Positions 50,138-61,028 of a stretch of 64,000 bases of DNA are shown in pieces (positions within the stretch are counted from its first letter, which is position 1; the number at the start of each line of letters is the position of its first letter). The stretch comes from Krasilnikoviella flava (GTDB lineage: Bacteria; Actinomycetota; Actinomycetes; Actinomycetales; Cellulomonadaceae). The notes beneath the pieces were generated by a model that had not been told where the DNA came from, searched no databases, and worked only from the letters and a program-made list of their open reading frames with translations. The stretch is taken from positions 372,001 to 436,000 of the forward strand of contig NZ_FUZQ01000001.1 of NCBI RefSeq assembly GCF_900167525.1. Reading direction: 5' to 3'. The translations under genes and the position numbers were made by a program.

Positions 50138-50165
50138 TTGGCTAACAGTATTAGCTTGTTGGCTA
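50138..50165. promoter_or_regulatory. AT-rich operator/promoter island before the hydrolase-TetR operon
   Basis: GCTAA (50141-50145), CAGTA, TTAGC (50151-50155) is an inverted repeat, and TTGGCTA occurs at 50138-50144 and 50159-50165. CAGTAT or TTAGCT may serve as -10 box. It is a plausible binding site for the TetR protein of the operon. Confidence 0.45.
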
Positions 50166-51040
50166 TGGACATGACCACGACCGTGCAGACCCGGTTCCTC
50201 TCCCGCCCCGAGGGGCGGCTCGCCTACACCGACGCGGGCCGCGGCCCGCTCGTCGTCGCGGTCCCCGGCATGGGCGACCTGCGCTCCACCTACGACGACG
50301 TCGTCCCCGCGCTCGTGGCCGCCGGCCACCGGGTCGTCGTCGCGGACCTGCGCGGCCACGGCGACTCCGACACGACGTTCACCACCCACGGCGACGTCGC
50401 CACCGGCACCGACCTCGTCGCGCTGGTCGAGCACCTCGACGCCGGGCCCGCCGTCCTGGTCGGCAGCTCCATGGGCGGGTCGGCCGCAGTGTGGGCCGCC
50501 GCCGAGCGGCCCGACCTGGTCCGCGGGCTGGTGCTGCTCGCCCCGCACCTGCGCGAGCTCGCCACCCCCGGCCAGCTGCGCCTCAACCGCCTGCTGTACC
50601 GCGCCCTGTTCACCGGACCCTGGGGCGCGGCGGCGTGGGCCTCGCTCTACACCTCGATGTTCGCCAAGGGGCGCAAGTCCTCCCGGCACGCCGAGCACGT
50701 CGCGCAGATCCGCCGCAGCATGACGGACCGGGCGCACCTGCGCTCGTTCCGCGACCTCGCCGTCGCGCTCGACCACTCCGTGATCGAGCCGCTCGTCGGC
50801 CGGGTGCAGGCACCCTCGCTGGTCGTCGTCGGCGAGCTCGACCCCGACTACAAGGACGCGGGCGCGGAGCTCGCCCGGATGCGCGACGCGCTCGGCGGCC
50901 GGGAGCTCCTCGTCCCCGGCGTCGGCCACTACCCGCAGCACCAGGCGCCAGAGGCCGTCACCCCGGCCGTCCTCGACTTCCTCGCCGGCCTGCCCGCCGC
51001 GGGGCACGACGGCGTCGACGAGGGGGGCGCCCGTGCCTAG
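50165..51040 (+). CDS. Alpha/beta-fold hydrolase
   Basis: 291 aa from the ATG at 50165; an ATG at 50171 is possible. Oxyanion region VVAVPGMGDLRS, nucleophile elbow VGSSMGGSA (Ser), acid Asp in VVVGELDPDYKDAG, and the final His in LVPGVGHYPQHQ. Substrate unknown. First gene of a three-gene operon. Its 3' end overlaps the TetR gene by 8 nt. No ribosome site is visible. Confidence 0.9.
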   Translation: MDMTTTVQTRFLSRPEGRLAYTDAGRGPLVVAVPGMGDLRSTYDDVVPALVAAGHRVVVADLRGHGDSDTTFTTHGDVATGTDLVALVEHLDAGPAVLVGSSMGGSAAVWAAAERPDLVRGLVLLAPHLRELATPGQLRLNRLLYRALFTGPWGAAAWASLYTSMFAKGRKSSRHAEHVAQIRRSMTDRAHLRSFRDLAVALDHSVIEPLVGRVQAPSLVVVGELDPDYKDAGAELARMRDALGGRELLVPGVGHYPQHQAPEAVTPAVLDFLAGLPAAGHDGVDEGGARA

Positions 51041-51650
51041 GGCCGGGCTGTCGCGGGACGCGGTGGTCCGCATCGCCCTGGAACAGGTGGACGCGGGCGG
51101 GCCCACCGGTCTCGCCGACCTCACGCTCGCCAAGGTGGCAGCGTCCGCCGGGGTGGCCACCCCGAGCCTGTACAAGCACGTCGGCTCGCTGGCGGCGCTG
51201 CGCCGGCACGTCGCGCTGGTCGCCCTGGAGGAGCTGACGACGGCGAGCGCCGCGGCGACCGTCGGCCGCGCCGGCCCTGACGCCCTGCGCGCCCTCGCCC
51301 ACGCGTGGCGGGCCTACGCCTCCGCGCACCCCGGCCGGTACGCCGCCGTCCAGCTCGCGCCCGACCCGGAGGCCGCCGAGGACGCCGAGCACCGCACCGC
51401 CGCGGCACGCGTCGTCGCGCTGGTCGGGGCGGTGCTGCACGGCTTCGACCTCCCGGACGACCGCACGATCGACGCGGTACGGGTGGTGCGCGCCGGTGTG
51501 CACGGCTTCGTGGTCCTCGAGCTCGGCGGCGGGTTCCGGCTGCCGGAGGACCTGGACCGCAGCTTCGACGCCCTGGTCGACATGCTGGTCACCGGCGTCA
51601 CCGCCCTCGCCGACGCGCCGTCGTCGCCCGACCCTCAGGAGCAGCCGTGA
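51033..51650 (+). CDS. TetR-family transcriptional regulator
   Basis: 205 aa. N-terminal helix-turn-helix (residues about 5-50; TLAKVAASAGVATPSLYKHVGSL is split over the recognition helix) and a WHG/TetR_C-type ligand domain (LAHAWRAYASAHPGRYAAVQ). GTG start inside the end of the hydrolase gene. The next gene overlaps by GTGA. It probably represses its own operon. Confidence 0.9.
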   Translation: MPRAGLSRDAVVRIALEQVDAGGPTGLADLTLAKVAASAGVATPSLYKHVGSLAALRRHVALVALEELTTASAAATVGRAGPDALRALAHAWRAYASAHPGRYAAVQLAPDPEAAEDAEHRTAAARVVALVGAVLHGFDLPDDRTIDAVRVVRAGVHGFVVLELGGGFRLPEDLDRSFDALVDMLVTGVTALADAPSSPDPQEQP

Positions 51651-52369
51651 CCCGCGCGACGCCCGCCCCCGCCGCGCGTCCGGCGGCGCCCGCCCCCACC
51701 CGGAGCACCACGGCCTGGACCGTGGCCGGCGCCTCCGCGGCCGGCGTGCTCCTGCTGCTGTTCCCGGCGCTCCGGCCGTGGCCCGACGAGTCCGTCCCGG
51801 CCCTCGCGCTCGCCCAGGCTTTCGCCTCGGACCGCTGGGTGCTCGCCCACCTCTGCGGGATCGCGGGGCTCGGCCTGCTGGCCCCCACGTTTCTCGGGCT
51901 GCGCGCGGTGCTGCGCGGCCGCGCCGCGCGGACGGGGGCCGCGACCGCCGCGGTCGTCACCGCCTGGGCGGGTGCCGGGCTGTGCGCCCTGTACTTCGGC
52001 GCCGAGATCTTCGGCATCCGCACCATCGCCCAGGCCGCGCTGCGCACCGGCGACCCCACGCTGCTCGCCGAGGTCGACGTGCTGCGGGAGCAGCCCGCCG
52101 CGATGACGGTCTTCGGCCTGGGCCTCGCCCTCGTGGCGGCGGCCGGGGTCCTCGCGGTCGTCGCGACCTGGCGCGGCGGGCTCCGTCCGCCGTGGGTCGG
52201 GATCCCCCTCGCCGCCGGGCTGGTGCTCTACCTGCCGCAGTTCTTCGGCGCCCCCGCGGTGCGGGTCGGGCACGGCGTGCTCGTCGCCCTCGGCCTCGGG
52301 CTGCTGGCCTGGGCCGTCTCCCGGCCCACGAGCACGGACACGACGACGGCCGGCCACCCCGCGGGGTGA
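51647..52369 (+). CDS. Multi-pass membrane protein of unknown function
   Basis: 240 aa with about six hydrophobic helices (GASAAGVLLLLFPAL, LCGIAGLGLLAPTFLGLRAVL, TVFGLGLALVAAAGVLAVV). I do not recognise the family. GTG start overlaps the TetR stop, with AGGAG 5 nt upstream. Last gene of the hydrolase-TetR operon. Confidence 0.75.
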   Translation: MTRATPAPAARPAAPAPTRSTTAWTVAGASAAGVLLLLFPALRPWPDESVPALALAQAFASDRWVLAHLCGIAGLGLLAPTFLGLRAVLRGRAARTGAATAAVVTAWAGAGLCALYFGAEIFGIRTIAQAALRTGDPTLLAEVDVLREQPAAMTVFGLGLALVAAAGVLAVVATWRGGLRPPWVGIPLAAGLVLYLPQFFGAPAVRVGHGVLVALGLGLLAWAVSRPTSTDTTTAGHPAG

Positions 52370-52400
52370 CCGGCCGTCGGCCGTGGTGCGTGCCGGAGCG

Positions 52401-53270
52401 TCAGTCGCCGCTCTGGAAGATCGCCAGCAGGCGCAGGAACTCCAGGTACAGCCAGATCAGGGTGACGAGCAGGCCGAACGCCGCCGACCAGGCGAACTTG
52501 GCCGGGACACCCTGCTCGACGCCGCGCTTGATCGAGTCGAAGTCGACGATCAGCGAGGCAGCCGCGAGGCCCACCGCGAACAGGCCGATGACGATGCCGA
52601 GCGTGCCGCCGCGCATGCCCCAGCCGTCGAGCACGTTCGTCCAGATCAGGACGACGTTCACGAGGGAGAAGACCAGGTAGCCCACCATGGCGATGAGGAG
52701 CCAACGGGTGAACTTCGGGGTCACACGGACCTTGCCGGAGCGGAACAGCAGCAGCGCCGCGCCGAAGGTGCAGATCGTGGCGAGCACCGCCTGGCCGACC
52801 ACGCCGTCGTAGAACGACTCGTAGTACGCGGAGATGCCACCGAGGAAGACACCCTGCGCCACCGTGTACAGCATGATCAGCACGGGACTCGGGTTGCGCT
52901 TGAACGCGTTCACCAGGCCCAGCACGAGGCCGACGACCATGCCGATCGGCCAGATGCCCGGCGCCATCGTCCAGGTCGCCGCCGCCACCACGACGAGCAG
53001 CGCGAGCAGGCCGCCCGTCTTGATGACGACGTCGTCGTAGGTGAGGCGCTTCGTGTCGGCCGTGGTGGCCGACGGCGCCTGGTACATGGCGTCGAGGCTC
53101 GCGGCGTCCGCGGCCTGCGCGCCGGTGGTGCCCGCGGATCCGGCGCCGTAGGCGACCTGCCCGTACTGCGGCTGCGCCGTCGCGGTGCTACCGGTCCGGG
53201 CCCCACGGCGTGCGGCGGTGCGGCGGGGCTCGCCGAAGACGTCGCTGTTCGAGAAGACGGGGTTGCTCAT
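52401..53270 (-). CDS. Bax inhibitor-1/YccA-family membrane protein
   Basis: 289 aa. The N-terminal ~75 residues are a cytoplasmic Ala/Thr-rich tail, then seven helices. Family pattern: GVFLGGISAYYESFYDGVVGQAV in two parts, IVDFDSIKRGVEQGVPAK (acidic pore-lining residues) and FGLLVTLIWLYLEFLRLLA. Homologues conduct Ca2+ or affect membrane stress, but the role here is unknown. The ATG has GGAGG 4 nt upstream. The 53271-53459 gap has no gene. Confidence 0.9.
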   Translation of the reverse strand: MSNPVFSNSDVFGEPRRTAARRGARTGSTATAQPQYGQVAYGAGSAGTTGAQAADAASLDAMYQAPSATTADTKRLTYDDVVIKTGGLLALLVVVAAATWTMAPGIWPIGMVVGLVLGLVNAFKRNPSPVLIMLYTVAQGVFLGGISAYYESFYDGVVGQAVLATICTFGAALLLFRSGKVRVTPKFTRWLLIAMVGYLVFSLVNVVLIWTNVLDGWGMRGGTLGIVIGLFAVGLAAASLIVDFDSIKRGVEQGVPAKFAWSAAFGLLVTLIWLYLEFLRLLAIFQSGD

Positions 53271-53459
53271 GAACTCCTCCTGGTCGCGGCTGCCGGGTGC
53301 CGACGACGGGTCGTCGCGCGCGCAGTGCCGGGTCGCTGGCCGTGCGATCCATGCTAGTGAACGCGCGGACGTACGCAGACGTTCCCGCGCGACCTCCCTC
53401 TCTTCGAGCGAGCATGGTCAGCAGAGTTCCCGGAGCCGCTCCGGGGGACAAGGGGCATC

Positions 53460-54422
53460 ATGATCGAGGCGCACGGACTGACCAAGAGGTACGGCCCGAA
53501 GCTGGCGGTCGACGACGTGACGTTCACCGTGCGCCCCGGCACCGTGACGGGCTTCCTCGGCCCCAACGGCGCCGGGAAGTCCACGACGATGCGCATGATC
53601 ATGGGCCTCGACCGGCCCACGGCCGGGCGGGTCACCGTGAACGGGCGCCCGTACGCGCAGCACACCCGCCCGCTGGCCGAGGTGGGGGCGCTGCTGGAGG
53701 CGAAGGCCGCGCACCCGGGCCGCACGGCGCGCCAGCACCTGCTGGCGCTGGCCGCCACGCACGGGATCGCGCCCTCGCGCGTGGACGAGGTCGTCGAGCT
53801 CACCGGCCTGGCCGCCGTCGCGCGCAAGCGCGTGGGCGGCTTCTCGCTCGGCATGGGGCAGCGCCTCGGCATCGCCGTCGCGCTGCTGGGCGACCCGCGC
53901 ACCCTCATCCTCGACGAGCCCGTCAACGGCCTGGACCCCGAGGGGGTGCTGTGGGTGCGGAACCTCGCCCGCTACGTGGCGGGCGAGGGCCGCACCGTGT
54001 TCCTGTCCAGCCATCTCATGAGCGAGGTGGCGCTCACGGCCGACCACGTCATCGTCATCGGACGCGGCCGCATCCTGGCGGACATGCCCGTGCAGCAGCT
54101 GGTGGACGGCGCCTCGCGGCGACTCGTGCGCGTGCGCTCCCCGCAGGCCGCCGCCCTGGCGGAGGCGCTGCGGCGGGAGGGCGGCGCCGTCGCGCCGGGC
54201 GACGACGGCGCCCTCGAGGTCACCGGCGTCGACGCGGCGCGGGTGGGCGAGCTCGCCGCCGTGGGCGGCGTCGTCCTGCACGAGCTCACCCCGGTGGCCT
54301 CCACCCTCGAGGAGGCCTATCTCGAGCTGACGGCCGACGCCGTCGAGTACCAGACCGAGAGACCCGCCGACGCCCTGGCGGGCGCCGCCCGTCCCGACAC
54401 CCCGGAAGGGAGCCACCGATGA
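53460..54422 (+). CDS. ABC transporter ATP-binding protein
   Basis: 320 aa. Walker A FLGPNGAGKSTTMRMIMG (residues about 35-52), signature SLGMGQRLGIAVALLG, Walker B LILDEPVNGLDPEG and H-loop FLSSHLMSEV. A roughly 100-residue C-terminal extension follows the ATPase core, as in antibiotic and bacitracin-type exporters. Overlaps its permease gene by ATGA. Substrate unknown. Confidence 0.93.
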   Translation: MIEAHGLTKRYGPKLAVDDVTFTVRPGTVTGFLGPNGAGKSTTMRMIMGLDRPTAGRVTVNGRPYAQHTRPLAEVGALLEAKAAHPGRTARQHLLALAATHGIAPSRVDEVVELTGLAAVARKRVGGFSLGMGQRLGIAVALLGDPRTLILDEPVNGLDPEGVLWVRNLARYVAGEGRTVFLSSHLMSEVALTADHVIVIGRGRILADMPVQQLVDGASRRLVRVRSPQAAALAEALRREGGAVAPGDDGALEVTGVDAARVGELAAVGGVVLHELTPVASTLEEAYLELTADAVEYQTERPADALAGAARPDTPEGSHR

Positions 54423-55291
54423 CCGCGCCGACCACGACCGCCGAGGCCGCCCGCAGCACGACGGCCGTGCAGCGGGTGACGTTCACGCGGGTGCTGCGCG
54501 GCGAGTGGATCAAGTTCCGCACCCTGCGCTCGACCGTGTGGACCGTGGTGATCACCGCCGTCGTCATGGTGGGCCTGGCGCTCATGATGGCCGCGATCAT
54601 GCAGGTGGCGGCCGACACCCCCGAGATGTCCGAGGGCATGTCCCAGGACCCGGGGCTGCAGGCGATCGGCCTCACCGGCACGACGATCGTCACGTTCGGC
54701 TACTCGTTCGGGGCCCTCGCCGTGGGCGTGCTGGCCACGCTGATCGTCACCAGCGAGTACTCCACCGGCACCGTCCGCTCCACGTTCGCGGCCGTGCCGC
54801 GCCGGCTGCCCGTGCTGTGGGCCAAGCTGGTCGTCATCGTGCTCACCACCGCGGTGGTGGTGGCCGTCGCGCTCGCGATCGCCTACGTCGCCACCGCCCC
54901 CTTGCTCGAGGACGCCGGGCTGAGCGTGGACCTCTCCGACCCGGAGCAGGTGCGCGCGCTGGTCGGCTGCGTGCTCTACCTCGCCACCGTGGCCGCGTTC
55001 GCCCTGGCCGTGGGAACCCTGATGCGGCACAGCGCGGGCGCGATCTTCACGATCGTCGCGATCTTCTTCGTGGTGCCGCTGATCTTCAGCATCGTCGTCC
55101 AGGCCACCGACGCCGCGTGGACCGACTGGGTCAACAAGCTGCTGCCCAGCGTGGCCGGCGAGCGCGTCATCTCGCGCGGCGCCGCGACCGACGTGCTGCT
55201 CGACCCGTGGGTCGGCTACGGCGTCCTCGCCGGGTACACCGTGGTGCTGCTCGTCGTCGCGGCCGTGACGCTCAAGCGCCGCGACGCCTGA
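54419..55291 (+). CDS. ABC-2 type transporter permease
   Basis: 290 aa, six predicted helices. The N-terminal RVLRGEWIKFRTLRSTVWTV is the typical start of ABC-2 permeases linked to exporters, and SEYSTGTVRSTFAAVPRR is the cytosolic coupling segment. GGAAGGGAG precedes the ATG. Partner of the ATPase upstream. Confidence 0.92.
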   Translation: MTAPTTTAEAARSTTAVQRVTFTRVLRGEWIKFRTLRSTVWTVVITAVVMVGLALMMAAIMQVAADTPEMSEGMSQDPGLQAIGLTGTTIVTFGYSFGALAVGVLATLIVTSEYSTGTVRSTFAAVPRRLPVLWAKLVVIVLTTAVVVAVALAIAYVATAPLLEDAGLSVDLSDPEQVRALVGCVLYLATVAAFALAVGTLMRHSAGAIFTIVAIFFVVPLIFSIVVQATDAAWTDWVNKLLPSVAGERVISRGAATDVLLDPWVGYGVLAGYTVVLLVVAAVTLKRRDA

Positions 55292-55309
55292 CCCGGCCGG
55301 CACGCCGCC

Positions 55310-55327
55310 GGCCGAGCAGGCTCGGCC
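55310..55327. terminator. Hairpin between convergent ABC permease and RND genes
   Basis: GGCCGAGC-AG-GCTCGGCC, perfectly inverted, within a longer GC-rich region containing further GCCGGC elements. It probably serves as a bidirectional terminator. Confidence 0.4.
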
Positions 55328-55351
55328 GACGGGTACGGCCGGCGGTCCCCG

Positions 55352-58759
<3,408 letters not shown>

Positions 58760-58972
58760 TCCAGAGGGCGGTCGGCATGGGAGGCACGACTCCGCTGTCG
58801 TGACGCTTGGGCTGAACGGACGATACGCGTCCCGAGTTCCCCGGCACATCGTCCGAAGGTCTGACGTCCGCCGACGGTCGTGCGGGTCGCACGAGGCGGA
58901 CGGGCGCCGGGCGGTGGTCCGCCCGGCGCCCGTCGTCGCCCCTGCCCCGGTCCGACGTCCGGGGCGGAACCG

Positions 58973-60205
58973 TCACAGCTCGGACATGGCCTCCTCGGGC
59001 GTGCCCTCGACGGTGCGTGCGGCGCGGTTCCACCGCGACCACAGGACGCGCTCGCCGAGCTGCCCGGCCATCTGGTGCGCGGTGAGCAGGAAGACGACGA
59101 CGCCCACGGCCAGCACCCCGACGCCGACCCAGTACGGGGCGGACGCGCCGACCGGGTGCAGCAGACCCGCGATCACGGGAGCCGGGGCGGCGAAGCCCCA
59201 GCGCACGAGGTTGAAGGCGCCGGTCGTGACGCGTCGGTCGGGGTCCCCGAGGGCCAGCGACAGGTCGGTGAGGATCGCGTTGGCGATCCCCATGAACACG
59301 CCCGCGACGACGAGCACGACGATCGACGCGGCCGTCGGGAGGCCGAGGGCGAGCAGCAGCGTCGTGACGAGCACGCCGGCGACGGCGATGCCGAGGGTCT
59401 GCACGGCGCCGATCGTGTGGGCCAGCTTGTGGCCGACGACGAGGATGCCGAACGCGAGGCCGAGGCCCCACGCGGTGAACACCAGGCCGAGGGGGACGAC
59501 GTCGAGCCCGAGGAAGATCGGCGTGTAGCCGAGGATGATGAAGAACACGAAGTTGTACGTGGCGGTCACGACGGCGAGGGCGAGGAACGCGGGCTTGCGG
59601 AACAGGCCGAAGACCTGGCCCACGTGCAGCGGCGCCGGCTTCTCGGCGGGGTCCTTGAGCTTGGTGACGGACACGGCCAGGGCCACGATCATGAACAGGC
59701 CGCACGCGAAGAACGGCACGCGCCAGCTGATGCTGCCGAGCAGGCCGCCGATGAGGGGGCCGACGGCGAACCCGAGGCCGACGCAGGTCTCGAAGATGCC
59801 GACCACCCACTCGCGGTCGTTGGCGAGCGAGACGAGCAGCACCATCGCGGTGGCGAAGAACATGGCGTTGCCGAGGCCCCACAGGCCGCGCAGGGCGGCG
59901 AGCTGGCCGATCGACGTGCTCAGCGCGGCGAGGATCGCGGCGATCGCGACGAGCGTGACGCCAGCGCCGAGGATCTTCTTGTAGCCGAACTTCCCGGTGG
60001 CCAGCACGGCGGGGATCATGCCGACGGCCATCACCGCGATGTACGCCGTGAAGAGCAGCTCGATCTGCCACGTGGTGGCGCCGATCTCCTCGCCGATGAT
60101 CGGGAGGATCGGGTCGACGACCGCGATGCCGGCGATCGCGAAGAACGCCGTCAGCGCGGTGGCGTAGATCGCGGTCTTGTTCGGTTCGTTGCGTGTGCCT
60201 GCCAC
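58973..60205 (-). CDS. MFS transporter
   Basis: 410 aa with about 12 helices. Major-facilitator drug-exporter type: AVVDPILPIIGEEIGA in helix 1, ATGKFGYKKILGAG in the loop between helices 2 and 3, and GLWGLGNAMFFATAMVL. GTG start with GAGGAG 3 nt upstream. Divergent from a MarR gene, with a perfect palindrome between, so probably a MarR-controlled drug exporter. The 58760-58972 gap has no gene. Confidence 0.92.
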   Translation of the reverse strand: MAGTRNEPNKTAIYATALTAFFAIAGIAVVDPILPIIGEEIGATTWQIELLFTAYIAVMAVGMIPAVLATGKFGYKKILGAGVTLVAIAAILAALSTSIGQLAALRGLWGLGNAMFFATAMVLLVSLANDREWVVGIFETCVGLGFAVGPLIGGLLGSISWRVPFFACGLFMIVALAVSVTKLKDPAEKPAPLHVGQVFGLFRKPAFLALAVVTATYNFVFFIILGYTPIFLGLDVVPLGLVFTAWGLGLAFGILVVGHKLAHTIGAVQTLGIAVAGVLVTTLLLALGLPTAASIVVLVVAGVFMGIANAILTDLSLALGDPDRRVTTGAFNLVRWGFAAPAPVIAGLLHPVGASAPYWVGVGVLAVGVVVFLLTAHQMAGQLGERVLWSRWNRAARTVEGTPEEAMSEL

Positions 60206-60310
60206 GGACTCCTCACTCCTGCCCCACGGGTGCCGCGGGCTCGTCTTGCTGCGGTCTGCTGGTTGCCGCGCCGTCGTCGTCGCCGGCCCGCGCCGCTCCG
60301 GGCGGCGAGA

Positions 60311-60329
60311 TGCCTGCATCATGCAGGCA
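60311..60329. promoter_or_regulatory. MarR-type operator palindrome
   Basis: TGCCTGCAT-C-ATGCAGGCA: perfect 9-bp arms with a 1-nt centre. It lies just upstream of the marR-like -10 box, where binding would affect both divergent genes. Confidence 0.7.
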
Positions 60330-60338
60330 ATTTCCTTG

Positions 60339-60344
60339 TAGGAT
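60339..60344 (+). promoter_or_regulatory. Putative leaderless -10 box for the MarR gene
   Basis: TAGGAT ends 6 nt before the ATG at 60351. The operator palindrome lies in the -20 to -40 region. Confidence 0.5.
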
Positions 60345-60350
60345 ACACCT

Positions 60351-60872
60351 ATGACCGCTTCCCCGGGAAACAATGTGGAGGACGAGCGCCCCGACCAGGG
60401 CGCGGGCGACGCGACCCCGGAGGTGATCGCCCGCGTCGAGCTCGGCCTCGCCCAGCTGCTGCGCCGCGCCGAGCGCACCACCGCGGCGACCACCGTCCGG
60501 ACAGGGGGCCACGACCTCGACCGCTCCGGATACCTGCTGCTGCACGCCCTGCGCGACGACGGGCCCCAGCGCGTGCAGGCCCTCGCCGACCGGCTCGGGA
60601 TCGACGCCTCCACCGTGACCCGCCAGGTCGTGGCCCTCGAGCGCGCGGGCCACGTGCGGCGCTCCCGCGACCCGCACGACGGCCGCGCCGTCGTCGTCAC
60701 CGCCACCGCCAGCGGCCGGGACGCCCTGCGCGCGCAGCGCCGCCGTCGTGCCACCACGTACACGACCGTGCTTGCCGGCTGGGCGCCCGAGGACCGCACC
60801 CAGCTCGCCGACCTCGTCGAACGCCTCAACGCCGACCTCGACGCCTACAAGCGGGACACTCCCCCGGCCTGA
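60351..60872 (+). CDS. MarR-family transcriptional regulator
   Basis: 173 aa. Winged helix at residues about 55-120: RVQALADRLGIDASTVTRQVVALERAGHVRRSRDPHDGRA spans recognition helix and wing. Helices at both ends form the dimer interface. Probably binds the palindrome at 60311-60329 and represses itself and the MFS exporter until a ligand is present. Confidence 0.92.
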   Translation: MTASPGNNVEDERPDQGAGDATPEVIARVELGLAQLLRRAERTTAATTVRTGGHDLDRSGYLLLHALRDDGPQRVQALADRLGIDASTVTRQVVALERAGHVRRSRDPHDGRAVVVTATASGRDALRAQRRRRATTYTTVLAGWAPEDRTQLADLVERLNADLDAYKRDTPPA

Positions 60873-61028
60873 CCCGGGTGCGCCACCCCCGCAGAACGAT
60901 TCTTCGAGGCAACGGTTGTCCCGGTCGCGGTCCCCGCCGCTCCTGGTTAGCGTCATGGTCGGTGCCCGCGGCGACGCCGTGCGCCAGCGACCCGCAGCGT
61001 CTTGCGAACCGGATCAGAGGAGATCGGC

